Shown one piece after another: positions 43,357-51,094 of a stretch of DNA of 64,000 nt; position 1 is the stretch's first letter, and each line of letters opens with the position of its first letter. The position numbers and the translations under genes were made by a program. Origin of the DNA: JBDFMH01 sp047238125 (GTDB lineage: Bacteria > Pseudomonadota > Alphaproteobacteria > Sphingomonadales > Sphingomonadaceae); contig NZ_JBDFMH010000001.1 of assembly GCF_047238125.1 (NCBI RefSeq), forward strand, positions 1,054,001-1,118,000. Direction: 5' to 3'. A model generated the notes under the pieces. It was given only the letters and a program-made list of their open reading frames with translations, did no database searches and was not told where the DNA came from.

Positions 43357-45330
43357 TCAGTTCAGTGCGGCGCGGACCTGCGATGCGATCGCATCCGCAT
43401 CCAGCCCGAAATGGCGATAGAGATCGGGGGCAGGCGCCGATGCGCCCCAGCCATCCAGCCCGAAGCGCAGGCCGTTGACCATCGTGTAGCGTTCCCACCC
43501 CATCGTGGTTCCGGCCTCGATCGAGACGCGCAGGATCTGCGAAGGATCGACGTTCGGCAGGATATCGTCGCGATAGGATTGCGGCTGCGCGTCGAACCGT
43601 TCCCATGACGGCATCGAGACGACATCCGCGCCGATGCCGTCCGCTTCGAGCTTGCCCGCCACCGCGACCGCGATCTCCACTTCCGATCCGGTGGCGATCA
43701 GGATCACCCGGCGATCGGCCGTGGCGGCGCGCAGCCGATATGCCCCGCGCGCAGACAGATTCTCCGAAACATCGGTGCGCAGCTGCGGCAGGTTCTGGCG
43801 GCTCAGCGCCAGCAATGAAGGGCCGTCCTTCTTCTCCAGCGCAAGCGCCCAGCATTCGGCGGTCTCGATCGTGTCGCACGGGCGATAGACGTCCAGGTTC
43901 GGCATCACGCGCAGCGCCATCAGATGTTCGATCGGCTGATGGGTCGGCCCGTCTTCGCCCAGCCCGATCGAATCATGCGTCATGACGTAGACGACGCGCG
44001 CCTTCTGCAGAGCGGACAGCCGGATCGCCGGACGGCAATAGTCGGCGAACACCAAGAAGGTGCCGCCATAGGGGATGACGCCGCCATGCAGCGCCATGCC
44101 GTTCATCGCCGCAGCCATCCCGAACTCGCGGATGCCGTAATAGATGTAGCGGCCGGAATAGTCGTCGGCGGTGAGCGGTGCCTGCGCCTTGGTCTTCGTG
44201 TTGTTCGATCCGGTCAGATCGGCCGATCCGCCCAGCGTTTCCGGCAGCGCAGCGTTGATCGCCTCGAGCGTCATCTCAGATGCCTTGCGCGTCGCCACCG
44301 TCTGCGGCTTCTCGATCAGGCTTTCGAGATAAGGGGTAAGCCAATCCGTCGCCGGCAGCTCGCCCGCCATGCGGCGCTCGAATTCCGCCGCATCCGAATG
44401 GCTTGCAAGCCGCTCCGTCCATTCGGCATGAGCCCCGGCGCCCTTGCGGCCGATCTCGCGCCACGCAGCCACGACATCGCCCGGAAGCTCGAACGGCGCA
44501 TACCCCCAACCCAGCGCTTCGCGCGTGGCGGCGATCTCGGCATCGCCCAGCGGCGATCCATGGGTGGCGCTGGTGCCCTGCTTGTTGGGCGCGCCATAGC
44601 CGATCAGCGTGCGGCAGGCGACGAGCGACGGCCGCGGATCCGCCGCCGCCTCTGCCAGCGCACGCGCGATATCGGCCGGATCATGGCCGTCGCAGGACGT
44701 GACATGCCAGCCGGTCGCGACATAGCGGCTGGCGATATCCTCGCTCGACGACAACGACACCGCGCCGTCGATGGTGATGCGATTATCGTCCCACAGCACG
44801 TTCAACCGGCCGAGCTTCAGATGGCCGGCCAGGCCGATCGCCTCATGGTTGATGCCTTCCATCAGGCAGCCGTCGCCCGCGATCACCCAGGTGCGATGAT
44901 CGACGAGATCGTCACCGAAGGTGGCGTTCAGATGCCGCTCGGCGATCGCCATGCCGACCGCCATCGCCAGCCCCTGGCCCAGCGGCCCGGTGGTGCACTC
45001 GATGCCCGGGAGCTCGAAATTTTCGGGGTGGCCGGCGCAGGGGCTGCCCAGCTGGCGGAAATTGCGGATATCCTCCAACGTGGGCCGGGCATAACCGGTC
45101 AAATGCAGCAGGCTATAGATCAGCATCGATCCGTGGCCGGCCGACAGCACGAAGCGATCGCGATCCGCCCAGTGCGGATCGGCGGCATCGAACTTCAGCT
45201 GATCGCGATAGAGCACGGTCGCAACATCGGCCATGCCCATCGGCATCCCGGGATGACCGCTGTTCGCTGCCTGTACGGCATCCATGGAAAGCGCCCGGAT
45301 GGCGTTGGCGAGCGTGCGGATGTCGGTCAT
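43357..45330 (-). CDS. tkt: Transketolase
   Basis: A 657-aa thiamine diphosphate enzyme of the pentose phosphate pathway. Seen: AANSGHPGMPMGMADVATVL, TGPLGQGLAMAVGMAIAER, the ThDP/Mg motif IAGDGCLMEGINHEAIGL (about residues 150-167), and the second domain MTHDSIGLGEDGPTHQPIEHL. ATG 45330 (MTDIRTLANAIRALSMDA) is canonical; upstream frame extension is not conserved. First gene of the tkt-gap-MOSC-pgk-aldolase run. Confidence 0.98.
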   Translation of the reverse strand: MTDIRTLANAIRALSMDAVQAANSGHPGMPMGMADVATVLYRDQLKFDAADPHWADRDRFVLSAGHGSMLIYSLLHLTGYARPTLEDIRNFRQLGSPCAGHPENFELPGIECTTGPLGQGLAMAVGMAIAERHLNATFGDDLVDHRTWVIAGDGCLMEGINHEAIGLAGHLKLGRLNVLWDDNRITIDGAVSLSSSEDIASRYVATGWHVTSCDGHDPADIARALAEAAADPRPSLVACRTLIGYGAPNKQGTSATHGSPLGDAEIAATREALGWGYAPFELPGDVVAAWREIGRKGAGAHAEWTERLASHSDAAEFERRMAGELPATDWLTPYLESLIEKPQTVATRKASEMTLEAINAALPETLGGSADLTGSNNTKTKAQAPLTADDYSGRYIYYGIREFGMAAAMNGMALHGGVIPYGGTFLVFADYCRPAIRLSALQKARVVYVMTHDSIGLGEDGPTHQPIEHLMALRVMPNLDVYRPCDTIETAECWALALEKKDGPSLLALSRQNLPQLRTDVSENLSARGAYRLRAATADRRVILIATGSEVEIAVAVAGKLEADGIGADVVSMPSWERFDAQPQSYRDDILPNVDPSQILRVSIEAGTTMGWERYTMVNGLRFGLDGWGASAPAPDLYRHFGLDADAIASQVRAALN

Positions 45331-45471
45331 CGCGGAAACGAACCTATGAGAAGGCCGCGCGAGTCGAGCGGCGGGGAAGAATGCGCGCGCCCAATTGGCG
45401 CGACCCGCCCGTATCGTCAACCGAGATGCCCCGTGGCTTGCCGCGCGGTGCCGCCATGCTATTGATCCATC

Positions 45472-45648
45472 ATGCTTGACGAGCGCCTCATCATCGCCAT
45501 CGGGCGGATCGAACGCGCCCTGTCGCGGATCGAAACCGCCGCCCAACGCTCCGCCCCCGCCGATCCCGGCCTTGCCGCCCGCCACGCCGCCCTGCGGCGC
45601 GATACAGCAGCCGCGATCGCGCGGCTCGATGCGCTGATCGGCGATTGA
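45472..45648 (+). CDS. 58-aa helical protein coupled to zapA
   Basis: A 58-codon ORF: starts MLDERLIIAIGRIERALSRI and ends AIARLDALIGD. It is almost entirely amphipathic helix with Leu/Ile heptad spacing, compatible with a short coiled coil. Its TGA overlaps the zapA start as TGATG, so the two are translationally coupled. In Caulobacter, a coiled-coil partner of ZapA (ZauP) is encoded with zapA; this may be a short relative, judged on position and coiled-coil character only. Confidence 0.6.
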   Translation: MLDERLIIAIGRIERALSRIETAAQRSAPADPGLAARHAALRRDTAAAIARLDALIGD

Positions 45649-45986
45649 TGGCGGCGGTCGAACTCAAGATCGGCGGCCGCAGCTACGAGATCGCCTGCCG
45701 CGATGGCGAGGAAGATCATTTCCGCCGCATCGCTGCGATGGTCGATGCGCGCGCGGCCGATGCCACCCGCGCGGTCGGCGGGCTTACCGAGACACGCACG
45801 CTATTGTTCGCGAGCCTGTTGCTGGCGGACGAGCTGGCATCCGCGCCCACGCAACCGGCCGCCGCGCCCCCCGCCCCTGCGCCCTCGCCGGCCGACGACG
45901 ATCAGGCCGCACAGGCGATCGAGCGGTTGGCCAGCCGGATCGAGGCGCTGGCCGAAAGGCTTGAGAGCGGGCACGCGACCGCCTAG
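45648..45986 (+). CDS. zapA: Cell division protein ZapA
   Basis: A 112-aa FtsZ-ring-associated protein. The N-terminal ZapA fold is seen in VELKIGGRSYEIACRDGEED (residues about 4-23) and FRRIAAMVDARA. An alanine/proline linker and a C-terminal coiled-coil (IERLASRIEALAERLES) follow. ATG 45648 overlaps the stop of the 58-aa ORF. The 6S RNA promoter -35 lies in its last codons. Confidence 0.9.
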   Translation: MAAVELKIGGRSYEIACRDGEEDHFRRIAAMVDARAADATRAVGGLTETRTLLFASLLLADELASAPTQPAAAPPAPAPSPADDDQAAQAIERLASRIEALAERLESGHATA

Positions 45987-45989
45987 ATA
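45961..45989 (+). promoter_or_regulatory. Predicted 6S RNA promoter
   Basis: TTGAGA (45961-45966) and TAGATA (45984-45989) are separated by 17 bp. The predicted 5' end of 6S RNA (about 45995) falls 6 nt after the -10. The -35 lies inside the zapA coding end. Confidence 0.6.
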
Positions 45990-45994
45990 GGAGA

Positions 45995-46154
45995 TGACGG
46001 GTACTGCCCGGTACGAGCCGACGGAAAATCCCTGAGGCTATTCATCATCCATGGGAGCTGTCCCTGTCAGGACCCTGGTCCAAAGCACACGGCGCCCACC
46101 TGACGTTACCGGCGTCAGAGGATATTCCGGCAAACGGCCATGGCGGTCCCGTCA
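45995..46154 (+). ncRNA. ssrS: 6S RNA
   Basis: About 160 nt between zapA and fau, the standard site of 6S RNA. The ends pair exactly (TGACGGG at 45995-46001 with CCCGTCA at 46148-46154), and the closing stem continues with interruptions: CGGAAAATCC near 46022 opposite GGATATTCCG near 46120, and CTGA opposite TCAG. A large unpaired central region and an apical GTCAGG/CCTGAC stem follow, giving the open-promoter-mimic shape that binds sigma70 RNA polymerase. Ends are predicted from pairing and the promoter; the 3' boundary is approximate. Confidence 0.85.
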
Positions 46155-46183
46155 CCCCGCCGATCGACGAAGCCAAGCGCCAG

Positions 46184-46720
46184 TTGCGCCACCTGCTGCG
46201 CGAACGCCGCGCCGCGCATGCCGCCGATCCGTTACATGCTGCCGCCTGCGCGGCGATCGCGGCGCGGGTCATCGCGCGGCTCGATTGTGCGACCGCGATC
46301 GTGGGCTACCGGTCAATGCCCGGCGAAGTCGATCCAGCCGCGATCCTCGATGCCGCACATGCGCGCGGCTGCACGATCGCGCTGCCTCATATCACTGCCC
46401 GCGACCGGCCGATGCGGTTTTTGCGCTGGCGGCCGGGAGACGCGCTGGTGCGTGGGCCGTTCGGCATCCAGCAACCCGCCGCGGATGCGGAGCCGATCGA
46501 ACCAGATCTGATCCTGGCTCCGCTGCTGGGCTTCGATGCGTCCGGCGGACGGATCGGCATGGGCGCGGGCTTTTACGATCGCGCTTTCGCAGCCTATCCG
46601 CAGGCGCGCCGGATCGGGCTGGCGCGCGCCGACCAACAGGTGCCGCTGATCCCACGCGATCCATGGGATATCGCGCTCCACGCTATCGCCACCGAAGAGG
46701 ACTGGATCTTGCCATCATGA
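46184..46720 (+). CDS. fau: 5-formyltetrahydrofolate cyclo-ligase
   Basis: A YgfA-family enzyme of about 178-185 aa that recycles 5-formyl-THF with ATP. Seen: LRHLLRERRAAH at the N-terminus, IVGYRSMPGEVDP, PDLILAPLLGFDASGGRIGMGAGFYDRA (key residues GGRIGMGAGFYD) and DIALHAIATEEDWI. The start is unclear: TTG 46184 is the only usual start codon near, but the conserved basic segment EAKRQ lies just upstream in frame, with no ATG, GTG or TTG. Linked downstream to 6S RNA as in most Proteobacteria. Confidence 0.88.
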   Translation: MRHLLRERRAAHAADPLHAAACAAIAARVIARLDCATAIVGYRSMPGEVDPAAILDAAHARGCTIALPHITARDRPMRFLRWRPGDALVRGPFGIQQPAADAEPIEPDLILAPLLGFDASGGRIGMGAGFYDRAFAAYPQARRIGLARADQQVPLIPRDPWDIALHAIATEEDWILPS

Positions 46721-46926
46721 CGCCAAGCTGGCGCAAGCCGTTCGGAATGCTGCTGATCCTGCTGCTGATCGCGGCCTGGGCGGTGCTGGTGACGACCCTC
46801 GTGCCGCTGTTCGGCCGGCCACCCGCGCTGGTGGAAGCGCTGCTGTATGTCGCCGGCGGAATAGTCTGGATCTGGGTCCTGCCGATGCGACGGCTGCTGA
46901 CCTGGATGGAAACCGGCCGCTGGTAA
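46717..46926 (+). CDS. DUF2842 family small membrane protein
   Basis: A 69-aa protein with two membrane segments (FGMLLILLLIAAWAVLVTTL and LVEALLYVAGGIVWIWVLP) and a basic C-terminus MRRLLTWMETGRW, matching the alphaproteobacterial DUF2842 family of unknown function. The ATG overlaps the fau stop as ATGA. It ends 27 nt before the tRNA-Asp 3' end. Confidence 0.85.
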   Translation: MTPSWRKPFGMLLILLLIAAWAVLVTTLVPLFGRPPALVEALLYVAGGIVWIWVLPMRRLLTWMETGRW

Positions 46927-46953
46927 AAGGGGTCGCAAAGGCCACCGGAAGGG

Positions 46954-47030
<77 letters not shown>

Positions 47031-47070
47031 TTGAAGCGAGGCGGCCGATTAGGCGGCCATCGCTACCCTG

Positions 47071-48282
47071 TCAAGCGACCTTCTGGCCGGCCGGCGGATC
47101 ATCGGGCGCGGCGCCGGTCAGCGTGCCTTCCTCGAACAGGAAGCCGGCGATATCCGGCTTGCCGGCAGCGTCGAGGATCGTCTTCAGGATGATCAGCAGC
47201 GGCACCGCCAGCAGCGCGCCGGTCGTGCCCCACACCCATCCCCAGAAGCTGAGCGCGACGAGGATCAGCAGCGGATTGATGGTCAGCCTGCGGCCCACCA
47301 GCGTCGGCGTGATGATGTTCGCCTCGATCAGATGGACCGCCACGAAGATCGCCGCGGGCACCAGCGCATACCAGGGATCGGGGAAGGTCATCAGCCCGCC
47401 CAGTGCCAGCAGCAGCGCTGCCACGATCGGCCCGAAATAGGGGATATAGTTCATGATCGCCACGATCCCGCCCCACATCAGCGGGGTCGGCATGTCGACC
47501 AGCCACAGCCCGGCCGAGACCAGCAGGCCGAGCGTGACGTTGATGATCGTGATTGTGCCGAGATAGGCCGATGTCGCGTCGACCATCTCCTGAATGACGC
47601 GCGCGGTCGTCATCGCGCTGGAGAAGCTGCCGCGGCTGGTGATGGTGCGGCGGCGCATCTTCGTCCAGCCGGACAGGAAGAAGTAGATCACCAGGATCGC
47701 GAAGAACATCTGGATGATGGCGAACGGCGCGGAGGTCGTCAGCAGATCGAGCAGCGAGTTCGGCGTCTCCAGCGTCACCGTGCGGGCCGCGGCGTGCGGC
47801 GTGCGCGCCAGCATCGTCACGGTCTGGTCGATGAAACGCTCGAGATTCGCGTAGATTTCGATCACTGGCTGCAGGTTGGTGCGAATTCGCCCGATCCGCT
47901 CGGGCAGCAGCGCGAACCAGTCGGCCGCAGGGACGATGATCGACGCGATCGCGATATTGGCGACGCTGAGAAACAGGACCAGGCATAGCAGCGCGGCCAG
48001 GCCGGACGGCACGCGCCGCCGCTCCAGCCATTCCAGTACCGGCACCAGCGCCACCGCGACCACCAGCGCCGCCGTGACCGGCAGAAAGAATTCGGCGCCT
48101 GCCCGCAGCGCGAACGGCACCGCCAGCGCGAGCCCGACGCCTGCGATCAACGTCAGTGCCGCCAGCAGCCGATCGCGCCGGTGCGCGGTCTCCGCGGTTT
48201 CGTGAAGCACCTCGTCCAGCGACAGCGGATCGACCGCGACGGCCTTTGCAGCAACGGGCGTATCGGCGTCGGGGCGGTTCAT
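47071..48282 (-). CDS. AI-2E family transporter
   Basis: A 403-aa polytopic membrane protein of the AI-2E/PerM/TqsA family with about eight helices. The conserved C-terminal part reads NYIPYFGPIVAALLLALGGL and LIEANIITPTLVGRRLTINPLLIL (family block), GTTGALLAVPLLIILK. Members export autoinducer-2 or other small solutes or act in Na+/Li+ efflux; the substrate here is unknown. ATG 48282 (MNRPDADTPVAA) has AGAGGA upstream; an ATG nine codons earlier is possible. Confidence 0.87.
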   Translation of the reverse strand: MNRPDADTPVAAKAVAVDPLSLDEVLHETAETAHRRDRLLAALTLIAGVGLALAVPFALRAGAEFFLPVTAALVVAVALVPVLEWLERRRVPSGLAALLCLVLFLSVANIAIASIIVPAADWFALLPERIGRIRTNLQPVIEIYANLERFIDQTVTMLARTPHAAARTVTLETPNSLLDLLTTSAPFAIIQMFFAILVIYFFLSGWTKMRRRTITSRGSFSSAMTTARVIQEMVDATSAYLGTITIINVTLGLLVSAGLWLVDMPTPLMWGGIVAIMNYIPYFGPIVAALLLALGGLMTFPDPWYALVPAAIFVAVHLIEANIITPTLVGRRLTINPLLILVALSFWGWVWGTTGALLAVPLLIILKTILDAAGKPDIAGFLFEEGTLTGAAPDDPPAGQKVA

Positions 48283-48653
48283 CGTGGCGTCATCCTCTGC
48301 ACCGATCATAGCATGGTGGTTCGGCCACGCGACTGTTGATCGGCGATGGCGAACCGATTCGCTGCCGATATGGTCATATGCAGGCGCAAATCCTGCTGAA
48401 GATAGTTAACCCCGTTAACGACCGCCCGATGTTCCCGCTTTGATTCTCAAACCACCCTGTCGCCGTAACGACTCGTCGCGGCTTGGGTTGCTGTAAACGG
48501 ATGTGAAGGCCATCGCGCTGCAACCAGGGTCGTCGGGGGGCGACAGGGTCAGCCAGAGCACCCCTGCCTACGACAAGACGTGACCGTCATCCGCGCCCAG
48601 TTTTCACTGTTTGGGGCGTCGGGGCAGCGTTTGCGCATTTTTTGGAGTGCGGA
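48283..48653. other. 371-bp divergent intergenic region
   Basis: It separates the AI-2E transporter and the SleB-like gene and should hold promoters for both. An AT-rich patch with GTTAAC-CCC-GTTAAC (about 48405-48419) stands out as a paired 6-bp palindrome, a possible regulator site; the spacing does not match the CtrA consensus (TTAA-N7-TTAA). No ORF or RNA gene is convincing. Confidence 0.4.
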
Positions 48654-49292
48654 ATGTCCGCCAAGCGGAACTCGAATATTCTTGGCAGTGCCGCGCTTGC
48701 GCTGCTCGCCCTTGCCGTGACGGTCCCTTCGACCCACGGCCTGTTCGGTGAAACCTCGAACGCCCAGCCACTCGCTACGCTTCCTGTCGCCAGCCTGTCC
48801 GCCATCAACGGCGTCGACGCGGCGATGAAGCTTTCCCCGGAATTCACCGCTGCGCTGCTCGCCGACGATGGCGTCACCGCGAGCGACGATGCCGCCCCCC
48901 GCCCCGAAACCGCCGCCGCCGGCCCGCTCGATGCGGAGACGACCTGCATGGCCAAGGTCGTTCATCACGAGGCTGCCAACCAACCGCGCGACGGTCAGCT
49001 CGCGGTTGCGCAGCTGATCATGCACCGCAAGGAATTGGGCCGCTTCGCCAGCAGTGTCTGCGGGGTCGTCCATCAGCCTGGTCAGTTCTTCAACACCAAC
49101 GCCTACAACCCCAATCGCAGCGATCCGCGCTGGGCGACCGCCGTCGCCGTGGCGCGCGAGGCGATGTCTGGCGAGACCGCGGCGGTGGTGCCGGGTGCGA
49201 TCTTCTATCATGCAGCCTATCAGCCGGCACCGCGCTTCTTCCGCTCGCGCCAGCGGGTCGCCACGCTGGGCGATCACATCTTCTATCGCTGA
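48654..49292 (+). CDS. SleB-like cell wall hydrolase
   Basis: A 212-aa exported protein. N-terminal signal or anchor (LGSAALALLALAVTVPSTHG), a low-complexity linker to about residue 95, and a hydrolase_2 (SleB/CwlJ) domain: TTCMAKVVHHEAANQPRDGQ with the catalytic Glu, LAVAQLIMHRKELGRF, VHQPGQFFNTN and GAIFYHAAYQPAPRFF. It probably cleaves peptidoglycan glycan strands in vegetative cells, since this lineage does not sporulate. ATG with GGAG about 7 nt upstream. Confidence 0.9.
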   Translation: MSAKRNSNILGSAALALLALAVTVPSTHGLFGETSNAQPLATLPVASLSAINGVDAAMKLSPEFTAALLADDGVTASDDAAPRPETAAAGPLDAETTCMAKVVHHEAANQPRDGQLAVAQLIMHRKELGRFASSVCGVVHQPGQFFNTNAYNPNRSDPRWATAVAVAREAMSGETAAVVPGAIFYHAAYQPAPRFFRSRQRVATLGDHIFYR

Positions 49293-49304
49293 TCGCCGCC
49301 CGGA

Positions 49305-49649
49305 TCAGTCGGCCATGGCCGGCTGACTGTCGAACCGCGCCGCCTGCCAGCCCTTCCAAGCGCGGTGCATGGCCGCACGCGTTCCCCCCAGCCCGATCGC
49401 GTCGCTCGTCGCCAGCCACCATTCGCTGGCAGCGACGATCCGCGCGCTCGTCGGGCTTGGCGCCAGTTCCGCCGCCCAGGCGTTGATCGATACGGCATTG
49501 GTCAGCGCCAGGAACAGCGAAGCGACGGCGATCGTCACCGTCGTCCAGCCCAAAGGATGGCCACCAATCAGCTGGCTGCCCGGCAGATCGACGGGCGAGG
49601 CCATATCCTCGCGGGGGCGGCGGGGCACGGGGGATGGATCCTCGCTCAT
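49305..49649 (-). CDS. Small membrane protein after the MBOAT gene
   Basis: A 114-aa protein with one membrane segment (GWTTVTIAVASLFLALTNAVSI, about residues 34-55), a proline-rich cytoplasmic start and a C-terminal region containing EWWLATSDAIGL. No family recognised. It starts 8 nt past the MBOAT stop, so it is the last gene of the O-acetylation cassette and may anchor or bridge its components. Confidence 0.65.
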   Translation of the reverse strand: MSEDPSPVPRRPREDMASPVDLPGSQLIGGHPLGWTTVTIAVASLFLALTNAVSINAWAAELAPSPTSARIVAASEWWLATSDAIGLGGTRAAMHRAWKGWQAARFDSQPAMAD

Positions 49650-49657
49650 CGCTTCCC

Positions 49658-51088
49658 CTAAAACTGATAATAGATGAAGGGCGCGACCCCTTCGTAGCGC
49701 ATCGCATCGATGATCAGGATGGTGATGCCGATGCCCGCGCCCAGCAGCGGCGCCGGCACCCGGCGCAGCTGCAGCGCGATCGTCTGCGCCAGCCGCGGCG
49801 GCGTGAAGTGGATGGCAATGCCGAACAGGATCAACGCCAGGATCAGCGGGGTGGCGGTGATGCCGGCCACCGGGCTCGCCACCATGCCGCCAAGATAGGC
49901 GATCGCCTCGTCGAAGCTGGCGGCACGGAAGAAGATCCAGCCCAGCAGCACGATGTGGAAGGTAAACAGGATCGCGACCGGGCGTGGCACCGTCGGCCAG
50001 CCCGCGGGCCGATATTCGCGCCACAGCCGCTCCAGCGCCAGTACGCCGCCATGCAGCCCGCCCCAGATCACGAAGGTCCACTTCGCCCCGTGCCAGAGCC
50101 CGCCCAGGAGCATCGTGATCATCAGGTTGCGGCAGATGTACCAGACCCCACCGCGGTTGCCGCCCAGCGCATCGATATAGAGATAGTCGCGCAGCCAGCT
50201 CGACAGGCTGATGTGCCAGCGCCGCCAGAAATCCTGCAGCGACGCCGCGCGATAGGGCTGGTTGAAGTTCAGCGGGAATTTGTAGCCGAGCAGCGCGGCA
50301 AGCCCGATCGCCATATCCGAATAGGCGGAAAAATCGCAGTAGATCTGGACCGCATAGCCATAGGCCGCGAACAGGAGGTCCGCCCGCGAAAAGGATGCAG
50401 GGTCGGCGAACACCGGATCGACGAAGGTGACTGCCAGTTCGGACGCAACGACCGCCTTCTTGAACAGCCCCCACACGATCAGCAGCAGCGCCATCGCCGC
50501 CATGCCGCGATCGAGCCGGGGGCGCTCGGCGAATTGCGGGATCAGGTCCGACGCGCGCACGATCGGCCCGGCCACCAGGTGCGGGAAGAAGGACATCAGC
50601 AACGTCATGTCGAGCAGCGATGCCGGCGGCACGCGTCTTTTGTAGACGTCGACCAGGTAGCTCATCCCCTGGAAGGTGAAGAAGGAGACCCCCACCGGCA
50701 GGATGATCTCCAGCACCGGCAAGTCTCGCTCGAAGCCGATCGCGGTCAGCGACGCGGCGAGCTGATCGGTGAAGAATCCGAAATATTTGAAGAAGCCGAG
50801 GATCGCGAGATTGCCGGCTACGCCAAGCACCAGCAGTGGCTTGCGCCCGTTCGCCCCCTCCCCGCCATCCTCGTCCACCGGGCGCGCGGCGATCGCGCGG
50901 GCGATGACCCAGTTCATCAGCGCCGATCCGATCAGCAGCGCGACGAAGCGCCCATCCCAGGCGCCGTAGAACACCCAGGAAGCAAGCAGCAGCACGATCT
51001 TGCGCCACTCGTTATCGCGGGCGACGCCCCAGACGAGCGTGTAGACGAGCAGGAAGAACAGCCCGAAAGTCAGCGTCGGGAACAGCAT
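49658..51088 (-). CDS. MBOAT family O-acyltransferase (AlgI/DltB-like)
   Basis: A 476-aa polytopic membrane acyltransferase. Hallmarks: YCDFSAYSDMAIGLAALLGY, FNQPYRAASLQDFWRRWHIS, SSWLRDYLYIDALGGNRGG, and the catalytic His region GGLWHGAKWTFVIWGGLHG (about residues 310-328). Such proteins pass acetyl groups across the membrane to SGNH partners that acetylate alginate, cellulose, peptidoglycan or other glycans. Two SGNH genes directly precede it. The target glycan is not identifiable here. Confidence 0.93.
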   Translation of the reverse strand: MLFPTLTFGLFFLLVYTLVWGVARDNEWRKIVLLLASWVFYGAWDGRFVALLIGSALMNWVIARAIAARPVDEDGGEGANGRKPLLVLGVAGNLAILGFFKYFGFFTDQLAASLTAIGFERDLPVLEIILPVGVSFFTFQGMSYLVDVYKRRVPPASLLDMTLLMSFFPHLVAGPIVRASDLIPQFAERPRLDRGMAAMALLLIVWGLFKKAVVASELAVTFVDPVFADPASFSRADLLFAAYGYAVQIYCDFSAYSDMAIGLAALLGYKFPLNFNQPYRAASLQDFWRRWHISLSSWLRDYLYIDALGGNRGGVWYICRNLMITMLLGGLWHGAKWTFVIWGGLHGGVLALERLWREYRPAGWPTVPRPVAILFTFHIVLLGWIFFRAASFDEAIAYLGGMVASPVAGITATPLILALILFGIAIHFTPPRLAQTIALQLRRVPAPLLGAGIGITILIIDAMRYEGVAPFIYYQF

Positions 51089-51094
51089 GATCGC

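Noticed and set aside
48400..48425. CtrA binding box
   Set aside because: The two TTAA elements are 5 bp apart, not the 7 bp of the TTAA-N7-TTAA consensus.
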